Below are positions 11,443-22,662 of a stretch of DNA of 64,000 nt, piece after piece. The first letter of the stretch is position 1, and every line of letters starts with the position of its first letter. A program made the translations under genes and the position numbers. Source of the DNA: Physcia stellaris (taxonomy: Eukaryota; Ascomycota; Lecanoromycetes; Caliciales; Physciaceae); NCBI GenBank assembly GCA_018902385.1, contig JABSSW010000001.1:868001-932000 (forward strand), read 5' to 3'. Under the pieces are notes generated by a model. That model made no database searches. It saw only the letters and a program-made list of their open reading frames with translations, and was not told where the DNA came from.

Positions 11443-14400
11443 TCACTGCGCCTGGGCTTGTTGATCTCCGAGAAGTGATGTGTTCTTTTGAGCCAGGGGC
11501 CCTTCGGTAAGTGACTCGAAACTCTCAACCTTGGCAGCCTGCTCGACAGCTTCATTGGCTTCACCGTCTTCATCGCCCACACAGTGTCCCGCTGCATAAC
11601 GAAGGGTGAGAGGCTTAGCATCATTGATGACGCGCAGAACATCCTTTCGCAACAATGCCTCAGGCGTCGTTGGATGTGCAAGACTGGTAACTTCTTGATT
11701 GCCCATGAAATATAAGTCTCGCCGAAAAGCCGTCACAACCTCGTTAGTCTTGTCTCTCAGCATCGTTTCGACACCCTTGACCATGTCTACCAGCCGGCTT
11801 CGCACATCGTCTAAACTCTGCCTAAACATACTGTGCCTTGTCGCATCGATATGTGTGGTCAGAGTTTTCTTCATACGAGCAAAGCTGCCAGGGCCTGCAA
11901 TGGACTGTTAGACGAATATCGACCAATTGAATGTTATCAATTTAATACCAGTTTCTGCTTCGCAAGCATCGTAAGCCACCATCATTGCCTTCATGATTGT
12001 GGGAGCTATCTCCCGATTTATCTCCTTTTGATTAATATTGATGAATTCTTTTCCAGTATTTGCAATATCGTCAAATATACCTTGGTAAATCGCTAGCTGT
12101 CGGCCAAGAGCGTCGAGACTTGCTGCCTCCGTGCTCATCTCTCGAGTCCACAAAGTAATGTCATGATGAGCGGCCTGCAAGAGTGACTGCGCGTTGCAAG
12201 CAAACTTAGCCATTATGGCCGGAATTTTACAAGTAAATACCCTGAGCAAGCGTTAGATGTAGAACTAATTGGAGGGGGTGCGGGGTTTTGGTACTTCTCC
12301 CAACCGGAAGCAAGAATCTTAAGCATAGGATGAACACTATGTGAAATGTCAGGATAGACATGTCTAATCATTAGGAAAGCTATTATAGAAATGCGTACAG
12401 CTCGGAATTCCAGTCCTGCAAACAAAACCTCAGTTAGTGAGGAATTGGATGCAACGAGATAAATCCACGTACAAAGGCTCCTTGGGAATTAGTGTAAACC
12501 CTATTGAAAAAACCGGAGTCAGCTCTTTGTTTGTATAAATTGACAAGGAGGGATATCCTGGGAGTACGCCTCTGGCCGGATTCAAGAGTTATAGGGGTAA
12601 TAACATGAGCAACAGAAATATGTAAGGAAACCTACCCATGACGACGGCAAATGGCCTTATAAGTCATAAAGTGAACTCCACCAGTGGCACGATTATCTCT
12701 GTTGACAGGTGCCCCCCACTGACTGGCGATAACGCTTGACGCTTCTATAGAGATTTCGGAATTAGCATTGCCTATGCAGACTTTTTTTTTGGAGGATTGG
12801 GATTTGTCTTAGGATCTAATGATCTCCCTTTCCTTCGGGGATGCAATTGAAAGCTCCTGCAAACAGTGAAATATGAGCAGAAACGAGTCTTGAAATGTAC
12901 GTACCAATTGCGGCTGCCACTGCGGCATCTGTTCATCCAGTCAACATAGGGCCTACAGGTCAAGAATCTCCTACTCAAGTACCATATTTGTCGAAAATGA
13001 GATTCTCCATCTCTTCATTGAGTTCGCGACATGCTAAGTTGGGCACGCCGTTAAGACCCTGCAATGTAATGGTAAGCCTTATGGAATGAAAGCCTGTGAG
13101 CCTATGGGCGTTCGCGAAAGGAACTCATGCGACGATAAGGCGATGTAAAGATATTGATCATGTAGCTTCGTCCTTGCCGCCGCTCGATGAACTTAGAGTG
13201 GCTCTTGAACTTACACCCTCTAGAAATTTCAACTTCTCAGTAATCACATCCGCCTTCTGGATACTATGCTCAGTCGTAGGCATATATCCGGTGCTTTCGC
13301 CCGATGCCCACAGGGCCATCGAGTTGAGTAACTGGTTCAGGTTGTTTAGAAAACGTCGACATCCCGATGATCTTGCGGCCTTGGTGAGATTTATGCAATG
13401 TCTCTGAAGCTGAGGAATCTCAGTCTCTTCAAGTTTTTTGAACCCAGCGACGCTCGTATCTTTTCTTAAACGGCCCTGCAACTTTTGATACCCTCTCGAA
13501 CTGACGCAGAAAACCTTCAGCTGGCGCGCAACTTCCCTGTAGTCCCTAAATTCAACATCCGGATCGAAACTTTGATCATCTTCCTCGGCAGCGAGCTCCT
13601 GATCAATTTCCTTGATACCCTCTGCGAAATCTTGTTGAATAGCCCCCTTTGAGTATTTGTTTCTGCCTGCTATACATTTTGCTGCCACCTCATCTTCAAT
13701 TCGACGTTCAGTGGCTTGAATTGCGGTGATTTCTTTGCGCGTCGCAATGATCTTCTCGTTCATATCAGCCTTCTGCACACGTCCTTCTCTTTTGGCTGAT
13801 TGAAACCCCATGATCATCGACTTGATCTGCTCCTCGGTCATTGGTGGGTTATCAGACCGATTTGTAGGACAGGATGCAGCAGAACCCTGAATACCTGAAC
13901 CTTTGTCATCCTCGGAGTCGCTTTTGGGGGAGTCCTCGTCACTCGATTCGGTGAAACCATGCATCTTGTTTTTCTTCTGGCTTCGGCCAGAATAAGTGGC
14001 CTTGCGCTTTCTCGACCTAGGCTTGCTATAAGGAGTAAAGACAGTCTTGCCTCTTGCTTGATCTTCTTTGAGCCTTTCCCATGTTTCAAGCTTCTCCTCA
14101 GCTTCATCAATAGTTTCAATGCACGTTTCTCTAGATACTTCGAATCTTTGCAGTTTCTTTGTGAGCCGCTCTTGTTGCTTGGCGAGCAAATCTAATTCTG
14201 CCCACGAACCGCCCAAATCCTCATCCATATCAAGTGAGTCGGAAGCTTCAGTCAAGCTTATGTCGTCCGTCTTGCTACAGATAAAGGTGACACTACCAAT
14301 CGATCAGTAATCCTTACTGCGGAACTCATCAAGGCAACAGATTCCTCAAGTGATGTATCAGACCCATTCTATGGTTTCACCTGGCGTATAAATCCGTAGA

Positions 14401-16846
14401 AACGGCAGGCCTTGAAGGCTAACGCTTATCCAAAGGTAAATCTTGGCGTCGTTCATCATGTTCTTCCCCATCACCACGTTATCTACTTTTTCGGGATATC
14501 GTGATCTTCAAAAGAGCATAGCTTCAATCTTCCCAGTTCAAAGAAAATTCACTTACGCGCTGAAGGACCCGTCCAATCTCAATTGCCTTTTGAAGGACTC
14601 TCCGAGTAGAGATTTCGCTGCTTTATCGTCTACCGCTCGATTGATGGGGGTCTATACGTGTTCCCGAAATTAGTATTACGGTCCAAGGCGTTTGTGAATC
14701 TCCGTAGCCCCAGAATCGAGAAGAAGGCCCTGGATGGATGCATTAAGGCGACTGAAGCTGGACGTACCACTATGAACAATCCAGTACACTGCCTGATATA
14801 ACGTTCGGCGACTGCCGCGCGAGCAATGTTCGCATCCTGTACACCGGGCAAATCGACAATGACGGCACCACTGGAAAGGGTTTGAGACTTGACAAACAAT
14901 CTTCGGCTTGATTAGCAGGCAGGTCCGATTCGGTAGAGGACAATCGTACCTGACGACACGTATCATAGGCCAATATTCCATTTGTTTAGGTTCCTTCCTT
15001 TTGCCTTTCAGTCGAGTGCCGATGTTCTTTTCCTTGCTGTCTACATAGTGTTGGAGTCGCTTGTGGAAGATCTGAGGGTCAGATTCTGCGAAATGCTTTG
15101 TCGTACCCAATAGCTGTATGAATGTGTTTGGGTCAGCATTACTCCTTTTGAGCTTTATGGAGCAATGATGGACACGTCCTTAGACTTTGAGTTCCTTCTC
15201 CTTTGGCCCCAAAATCATGGCATCGATCTCGAAACATTGAGCGGAACGAGGAGACACAATACTGAAACACTTACGTCTGATACTTCATCTAGCATTTGCT
15301 CAATGGAGCTGTTCGCCAGGTTCTCTCTCGTCTTACGCGGATAGACAGCCTTGATCTTGGCATACGCGATGCCAGCCTCTGTTAGAACTTTGGAGTCAGC
15401 AATTCCGTTCTCGGCTCATCACTGAGCTTTACGACCTGTCGCTTTGAGCGTCGAGCTCCCGCGATATGTCTTTTAGCTTTGAAAGGACTCTAAAGGGAAT
15501 GGCCCGGAAAGAATTACCAGAGTCTTCTTTGCTTGACTCCTTGGAAACATTCCCTGCACGGTCAACAATGTCACGGAACAGTGTCTCAAGCTCCAGCTTC
15601 CATTCGTCCAATTCAACGAACTCAATCTGAGCACGATATGGTTGCTCGTTGCCCTCGTTATATGATATTTCAGTGACAACGGCCGTGCAAGCACGCATAC
15701 AGTTGGTTGGAACAACTATTGGGAGGTTCGGGATCAGCCTTACTGCCCCTGGATGTAGCTGGGGCATTCCCGCGATTGACAAAGGGGCTTTCGGTAAACT
15801 CGTGCGGTTTACAAAAGAACAATGAGGAGGGAAAGGACACCCAGATGACTTACGACGCTCCTCGTCCAATATTGCATTGATGATAGAAGACTTTCCACAT
15901 CCAGTGTTACCAATAACGCCTACGATCGTCTTTGCCTTGACAGCTTGAGTACTCAATGTTTCTGCAACAATCAGCCAAGGTTTTCCACAACACTTCAAGT
16001 AATGTCGACTTCTAGGAAGCACTTACCGATCCGTTGGATCCACTCTTTCGCATCGAGGTCTTCAGGCAGACTAAGCAAGGGTACCTTGAGATCGCTGAGT
16101 AGCTTTACACCTTGCAGGACGCCTTTCTCCAACGTCTCCAGCACGGTATCATCCAGAGGCGGCTGACCCTTGAAGGCGTGGCTCTTAACGGGTTCGCCAC
16201 TCGTAAAATTGCAAATTTGATCTGGGACACTTAGTCGCTGACTACCCTGCAAAATGGTTGGGCGGTGAGGATGCGGATGTGCCACCGTATCTTTATCCTG
16301 TCGTTCCACAGATTCGAAAAGGGCCGAGAACGATTCAGAAGCCAAGCTTTGGGTGGTTGGAGAGCGCGAGGAGACACGGGGTATTGCAGAACGTGAGGGT
16401 ATATCCGATGTTCCCCTCAAAGTACGTCGTTGAAAAGACTCACCTTTCAAACCCTTCTCGGATAATGGTTGTGTCAAAAGAACGTTGCCAGTTTGGGGAG
16501 GCTGGCTCCTACAAGTCGGATGAGAGTCCACTTGGACTGCTTCAATTGCGATAAGCTGGTCCCCAAAATCGTCAAGATCTTTCATTGAACTCGATAGGTC
16601 CAATACTCGTGCTGCGTATTTGAGCACAACGTCATTCGCTCCAGGATATTTAAGGCGATATTGCTCCCAGATCTTTTGAGCAGAGATCTTCGCGTTTGCC
16701 TTTATCCATAGAAAGTCTTCGGTCGCCAGTACTTCGTCGGATGCCTTGACGCTACGCAGAACGGCGACCCAGTACGTCGAAGGCTTTACATATACTTTAG
16801 GCTTGCAAGCCTTCGTTTTGTCATGCAAAACACGAGGGTCAGCCAT
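11443..16846 (-). CDS. Large P-loop GTPase resembling nuclear GTPase SLIP-GC (dynamin superfamily)
   Basis: Fungal relatives of human NUGGC/SLIP-GC; their role in fungi is unknown. I fit 16 phase-consistent exons: 16027-16846, 15854-15961, 15518-15715, 15275-15378, 14950-15113, 14768-14900, 14557-14651, 13215-14292, 12983-13058, 12905-12928, 12636-12744, 12473-12500, 12399-12415, 12295-12336, 11949-12241 and 11443-11894, giving 1,246 residues. The G1 loop is GVIGNTGCGKSS (residues about 286-297), the switch DLPGVQD lies in the exon at 14768-14900, and family blocks follow: APINRAVDD-like TPINRAVDDKAAKSLLGESF, TFICSKTDDISLTEAS and SQWGAPVNR. A charged coiled-coil (KQQERLTKKLQRFEVSRET) and a basic stretch lie in the middle. 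The start MADPRV at 16846 was chosen on context; an ATG at 16864 is possible. Exons of 17, 24, 28 nt make automated prediction error-prone here. Confidence 0.85.
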
Positions 16847-17926
16847 AATGGCTGTCAAGAACATTCCATTGGAGCGGAGTTTTGTCACCGTTACGAAACA
16901 GTCTGTCTGTTTTCAATCTGTTGCGTGACTGAATGACAAAAGGCCGTGAATACCTAAAGTATTTCAGGTCTTGACTCGCTCCGTGGCTCGTCACGTGCGC
17001 GGTAGTTTTCTAGCGATCATTCGAAACTTCGGGCAGACTAACGGGAGTTGCGAATCATCATAATGCTAGAGTTGACATCTCTAAGTGTATTGAGCGAGTG
17101 ATCGTAGTCCGAATCATAAGGCATCTGAAGTTCGCTGAGGCTGCCAGCATGCAAAAACGTTGCCGGGTGGCAAGCACGCCGTGTTCGGCGGCGGCAGCGG
17201 CTGTTGGAAATAGAGCTTGAGCCCGATAAGACGATTTACATCCGAATGAGTAGCATGAGCATCATACGATCAGACCTTCTTCCATGTAAAAATCCATTGA
17301 TGCGCACTCCGAAGCCTAAATATAGCACGAGCTTTGTAGATCGTACAATCGAATCGTCGCTAGCGACTTTGACAATACGTGAATAATACCAGTCGGTTTG
17401 CACTTCCGGGTCAATACAGATTACTCCGTATCGGGTGTACTTATAGACCATGAAAATGAAGCATCAAAATGGGTAAAACGCTCGTACTTCGGTGCAACAT
17501 CTGGGTAGAGACTTAAACGTATGAAAGGACGACAGTCAGAGGCGTTTTCCGGGAGTGCCTAATGTCAACTTCTCCAACATGCTGTCGGGAATCCAAACTG
17601 TGCTGACGACCACCTAAGGTAAGGTACCCTACAATTGATATTGATATTACGATTGTTACTATTCTAATACGAGTAATATGATATTGGGCGCTCCCGTAAA
17701 ACGCCGCCCCTGAGCAGATGAGGGCAACCGAAGATTTTCAAAGTGCAGTACGATGGTACGGAGTACGGACCAAAAGTCCTGGTGTGCCAAGATTATTGAA
17801 TTTCTAGGGTTAGAAAAGTAGCAGCTGCCCTGGAGTAGCAGCCCGCCTTTGGCAGGTTAGGCATACGGTGACTCGGGTGAATACCCCTAGAAGATTTTTA
17901 GGTGCTTACTTGCACTCGCCCGTGGC
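16847..17926. other. Intergenic, promoter side of the GTPase gene
   Basis: About 1.1 kb with no recognisable gene. The part next to 16,847 should hold the GTPase promoter. The rest lies in front of a decayed GH72 gene and may include that gene's dead promoter. Confidence 0.4.
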
Positions 17927-18741
17927 ATGGTGGCTGGTGCTCTTGCGCCTCGGGACTCTTCGCTCCCTCCAGTAGCAATCAAAAGCAATGGTAAGCAGAT
18001 ATAATCGTTTCGAGGCGTCGATTATCAACCAGGAGGTTCTTCGGATGCTGCCGACCCTATCGCCAATAGAGACACCTGCACTCGCGACATCGAAGAGTAT
18101 GTGCTCCGTCGGGCAAGACGTAGGAAAAGACACTGAACAGCTGTCTCGGTAGATGTACAAAGCTCGGTATCAATACGCTGCGTCTCTACACCATCGACAA
18201 TAGTGCAAATCACGATGCTTGCATGCAAGCGCTCGCTGCTGCTCGTATCTACCTCGCTCTCGACGTTAAGACTCCAAAGTACTCGATCAATCAAATAGAG
18301 CCTGCCGATTCGTACAATCATGTCTATCTCCAGGAAAATTTTGCGACTATTGACGAGTTCTTCAAGCACGACAACTTGCTGTTATTCTTTTTCTGGGAAT
18401 GAAGTTATCAACAGCATTCCAACCACCGAGTCAGCCCCCTACGTAAAAGCGAGGACACGCGACATAAAGCAGTACACTGGGAATCCTCAGTATCGTAAGG
18501 TCCCTGACAGGTATTCGGCTGCCGATATGGGTATAGTTGTTTCTCAAGATGGACGCTCTGGAATTAACAGCATGTCAGATGACAACCGTGTTGAGACAGC
18601 CGAGTATATGAATTGTGGTACAGACGACGAGCGTGTCGACTTCTTTGCGTTCAACGACTATAGCTGGTGTGACCCAAGTACCTTCACCACCTCAACTTGG
18701 TCCCTAGGTTTCCACCGGTTACGCTTCTTGTCTGGCTTATA
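17927..18741 (+). pseudogene. GH72 beta-1,3-glucanosyltransferase (Gas/Gel family) pseudogene, N-terminal part
   Basis: Gas/Gel enzymes elongate wall beta-1,3-glucan and are normally secreted and GPI-anchored. Recognisable pieces in order: MVAGALAPRDSSLPPVAIKS (end of the signal region, 17927), FRGVDYQPGGSSDAADPIAN, RDTCTRDIEE, then KLGINTLRLYTIDNS and HDACMQALAAARIYLALDV, then FSGNEVINSIPTTESAPYVK (carrying the GNE acid/base glutamate), and finally EYMNCGTDDERVDFFAFNDY followed by SWCDP. A relic intron fits at about 18,531-18,578. The frame shifts at a T run near 18,391-18,395. The junction near 18,090-18,150 does not splice in phase, and homology stops after TTSTW at 18,700, before the nucleophile glutamate, X8 domain and GPI signal. 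It is a truncated, decayed copy. Confidence 0.8.
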
Positions 18742-18945
18742 ATCAATGCACACAATGAGAAATCTTTCTTTCGAACCTTTAATCTGTGAAAACTGTTTAC
18801 TAGGTTCATATAGAAGTATCACAAGAGCCCAGTTGGCGGTACTGTGCAAGAGGCCCACAAGTCTACACTGGTTGTGGAATGGTATCTACGCACGTGAGGT
18901 GTTTGGGACGACCTGGAAAACGATCCTTGATAACGCCATTGATCT

Positions 18946-20597
18946 CTACTCCGGTAAAGCTCGCATGACAGCCTCGAAAGCCACTAGAGCCATTGCATTC
19001 GCAGGGAATGCTCTCATGAAGCAGGGTAGGAAGCCTCTCCAGAACCCTTTTACACCATCTTTCCGCCACACCTTTTGGGCTGCATCTCTCCATCGTGGAA
19101 ACTTCGTTACACCGTCACCAAGACCTTTTCCCATCGGATCCGTCATGATGCGCTGTTTAACGACATCAGACGGATAGGATGTGATCCAGAAAACCTGTGC
19201 GGATAGCCCTCCAGCCCAGAAATTGATAAGAGGAGTTGAGAGAGAAGTCGACTGGGCGAGTATTTGAGTAAACAAGTCATACGAGCCCCACCAAAAGAAG
19301 AAAAAAGAGCGGAATAGAAGTGTAGCTGCAAGCCCTTTGTACAGGCCTGGCAGCCCATGAAAACGATACTACAAGGTGCCTCGGTCAGCGCTTAGGCATT
19401 TGAAAATGTTTGCGAGTTACACACTATCCTACGGCAACAGTCAACCGGGCCTTTGTAGAATCGGCTATGCTTGTCCATAGCATACTGGATCTGGAGACGC
19501 GCTTTGATGCTATTCAAGTTACAGAGATTAGCATGTCCAACCACAGGTAAATGTTACATTCTCAATGATTTTCGTTCATTTGCTAGCCAGTCCATGGATG
19601 TGACATGTCTTACTACCTTGATACGGGTTTAAACTGAAGAGGCAATGCTTGGGAAACCTACTGCTCCACAGGCGCGGCGATGACTAGAGCCAACGTAATT
19701 AGTTCTTGATATATTTTTCAAAACCACAGATGCGAGGGATCACTCAATCAAAGCACGTGCGTACTTTGGCATGCTCTAAAACATGGCAAGCAATAATTTG
19801 CAATGATGAACGTGAAATTACTGTGGGGGTTCTTACAGCTAACAGTCCAACCAGCCATAATACCGGCCAATGCATGACCCTGGTGGTGGTTTGGGAGTCA
19901 GCATTGCTATCATCGTTGGATTTCTAGACACGGCCTTTGAGCAGGTTGCTCACACGACCTGTCTAGTACCCTATATAAAGCCAAAGGGAAAGACGCTTCG
20001 ATTAAAACGTACGAGTGTGGGAAGTCTTTGGTCCGAGTGAGTGCCGGAGCAGTATAGGGACAGCGGGGGCGGATGAGAAAAGAAGTTCTCGCGTAGGAGT
20101 CGCCGATAAAATGTAAGAGAGCCAAGCATTACTGAGTCCATGAACATCCATCCTATCAGCGGGGGCGTAGCTCCTTTATAGAGGCCACTGACGCCTTCTT
20201 TCTTAATAGTCTGCAGGAGGCAATCCAGTGGACCAGCGAATTGTGATGTTCGAGTGGTCTACGATGTCTCAGCTCTATACCTTTCCGTACATGGAAATGC
20301 TACAGACCTGCAGGCGTACTTTGATCGTGTCAAATCTAGGAGTCTTAGCAATTAACCCTCAACAATACTCCCAACTTACGGGTGGCCAACTACGTTAAGG
20401 ATTAAAGGTGTCATGAATCGGTTGAACATCAAACACTAACCACTCAATTTGGCAATGCCTGAGAATACGCCCGCCACAAAGCCTTTGTATGTCTTCTGTA
20501 CGTTGGCCTGCGAAGAAGCTGGCTTGCTGCTGGATGCATCATCATGGGCGCGTCTCTTTCCCGAGTGTGCGATCGACGGATGGAGTGCAGACGACAT
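18946..20597 (-). CDS. Mitochondrial carrier protein (SLC25 family, YMC/CRC-like)
   Basis: Six-helix inner-membrane transporter. Eight exons keep phase: 20441-20597, 20380-20389, 20308-20335, 20013-20258, 19837-19879, 19662-19683, 19425-19509 and 18946-19368, giving 337 residues. All three carrier signatures are intact: HPFDTIKVRLQ, APVEHIKARLQ and YPSDVVKQRIM. Each lies in a tripartite repeat (KGFVAGVFSGIAKLSVG; GHALAGIMAGWTVSFIA; INFWAGGLSAQVFWI). The start MSSALHPS at 20597 gives a hydrophilic leader of about 44 residues. The second exon is only 10 nt and completes the first signature (V-G-H-P), so skipping it would destroy the motif. The substrate cannot be read from sequence; amino-acid or organic-acid transport is the usual guess for this branch. 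It is divergent from mnn9, only 256 bp apart. Confidence 0.92.
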
Positions 20598-20853
20598 TTA
20601 AGTTCGCAACCAAAGTGAGGGTTGTCAACAGAATGTCATCAGTCAACCGGCCTTTGAACTTCAACGTCGTGCAATACTATCGGTATGGATCGGCCCGCCA
20701 AGACGGGATCAAGCTACTCTAACCTCAATTAGGAAAGCGTCAATCTCCAACAATCAGTCAGGAAAATTCACAATATTAATAATTTATCAGATGGGTTCAG
20801 CTCAATCATCAGCAACAACGAAGATGGTCATTTCTCTTTCATCGCTCTAAACA
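20598..20853. promoter_or_regulatory. Compact divergent promoter, carrier and mnn9
   Basis: The 256 bp between two divergent start codons must contain both promoters and leaders. The mnn9 side has an AT-rich patch (AATATTAATAATTTATC near 20,773) and a CT-rich leader (TTTCTCTTTC near 20,831). Confidence 0.5.
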
Positions 20854-22046
20854 ATGGCTCTTCCAAGATCCCTCCGAAGGACAAATCCCATCAGTATCGC
20901 CTTAGCCATAGTACTCTCTTTCGGCTTCCTCATATTCCTCTTATCCCCATCATCCAACGCCGCCGCGATATCGACGGCTAAAAGGAAATTCAACAGCGCT
21001 GCTGCTCACCCCTTATCGCCCCCAACCGCGCCTTTCAGGAAGCCCTTGGCCCCCTCAAGCGGGGAGAGAATCCCACCGCCAGTGGTTCATTACCACATGA
21101 ACAATCTAACCACGACAACAGACCCTGTCGGAAATCAAGAAATCGTTCTAATTCTCACCCCACTTGCTCGTTTCTATCAAGGATATTGGGATAATTTACT
21201 CGGTCTTTCCTACCCGCATTCATTGATAGCGCTCGGTTTTATCATTCCAAAGACCCGGGAAGGGAATGCTGCGACTGCTGCACTCCAGGCCGCCGTCGCC
21301 ATCACCCAGTCTGGCGCAGAGGAAAAACGCTTTGCCAGCATCACTATTCTCCGTCAGGATTTCGACCCGCCAATTGTCTCCCAGGATGAATCTGAGCGGC
21401 ACAAAAAGGAGAACCAGCGGGCACGACGTTCTGCCATGTCAAGGGCCCGAAATTCACTGCTATTCACCACGATCGGGCCGTCGACATCCTGGGTTCTTTG
21501 GCTAGATTCGGACATCGTTGAAAGTCCACCCACTCTGATTCAAGATCTCGCGTCACACGATAAGCCAATACTTGTTCCCAACTGTTTCCAGCGGTACAAA
21601 GACGACAAAGGGCGTTTGGAGACTCGTCCTTACGATTATAATTCGTGGCAAGACAGTCAGCAGGCTGCTGAACTAGCCTCTAACATGGGCCCCGATGAGA
21701 TATTGTTGGAGGGGTATTCAGACATGGCGACTTACAGAACTTTGATGGCCATGGTCGCCGATAAATCCGAGAACCGCGATCAGCGAGCAATTATCCAATT
21801 GGACGGGGTCGGAGGTACAGCACTGTTGGTAAAGGCTGACGTGCACCGAGACGGAGCCATGTTTCCGCCCTTTGCATTCTACCACTTGATGGAAACAGAA
21901 GGCTTTGCGAAGATGGCTAGGAGGTTAGGTTGGGGATGTTGGGGGCTTCCAAATTACTTCGTAAGAACCCGATTCCCTTGTTTGACACGAGAAACGGTCA
22001 ACGAAGCTGACACGAAAGCGTCTAGGTATATCACTATAATGAGTGA
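20854..22046 (+). CDS. mnn9: Mnn9-type alpha-1,6-mannosyltransferase subunit (mannan polymerase complex)
   Basis: Golgi type II membrane protein that extends the N-glycan mannan backbone with Van1/Anp1 relatives. Two exons: 20854-21960 and 22026-22046, with a 65-nt intron. The tiny last exon encodes VYHYNE and stop, matching the VYH end of Mnn9 proteins. The 375 residues have a basic N-terminus, a signal anchor at about 14-31 (SIALAIVLSFGFLIFLL) and a proline-rich stem. The catalytic Anp1/Mnn9 domain follows, with ILTPLARFYQGYWDNLLGLS, SRARNSLLFTTIGPSTSWVL, the metal-binding DxD in WLDSDIVESPP, and LDGVGGTALLVKADVHRDGA. Retention of the intron would replace the last 6 codons with a longer tail, so the splice matters for the C-terminus. 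Confidence 0.95.
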
Positions 22047-22662
22047 TAGCATGATTGGAGGTCTGCGTATGTGTCATGTACATCATATCTACAGTTCGAA
22101 GATCACTCAATTCTAGGGTTAGTGAACATGCAGGCATGGCGAAGCACGGCGAAGGTGGTTGTGATACAGGGTTGTACGGGGCAACTTTTCGGCTGCAAGG
22201 CGTCATTGGGACCTAGCCCAGGTCTAAGTGCAAAGGTACCTTGTTGTCTGGTAGAATTTGATTTTCATGTTTGATGGACCATGGATGAGTGTTGTCCAAC
22301 TTCGATTAAATCACATGATTGATTTCACCATGGTGAAGCTTCTTTCGCACCGTTTTTCGAAAAGCCAATGACTCGAACTCCTACGGAGTGCAGGTAATAT
22401 GAAATTATGAATGTACTTATCTAGCGTAGTACTGTACGTAGTACGCATCTGCGAGTCATGCTATGATGATTGATGATGCTTGGCATGATTCACCGCGGAC
22501 GATCACCCGCGTTAAGCGAATGGACCGGAAATTTAAGATCGAAGCACCCTCGGCACCTCAATAATAATTACACTACTGCGTCGGTGACGTAGTACCCTGA
22601 CAAGACAGTACATACGCTTATGGAATGACCACGCGAGGCATCAGAACCCTGCAGTACAGAAT
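22047..22662. other. Intergenic between mnn9 and the PP2A activator
   Basis: No gene seen. The part from about 22,380 has many TAC/GTA-rich words and probably carries the promoter of the downstream gene. Confidence 0.4.

Noticed and set aside
12781-12830. An exon reading through the A9 run in the GTPase gene (PNPPKKK)
   Set aside because: No phase-consistent junction exists from it. Splicing from 12,905 straight to 12,744 keeps phase and joins family-conserved residues.
15431-15517. Coding continuation of the GTPase exon 3 to the stop at 15,429
   Set aside because: The donor at 15,517 (GTAATT) gives the family-like join EDS-EAGIAYAKIKAVYP in phase; the longer reading does not splice onward.
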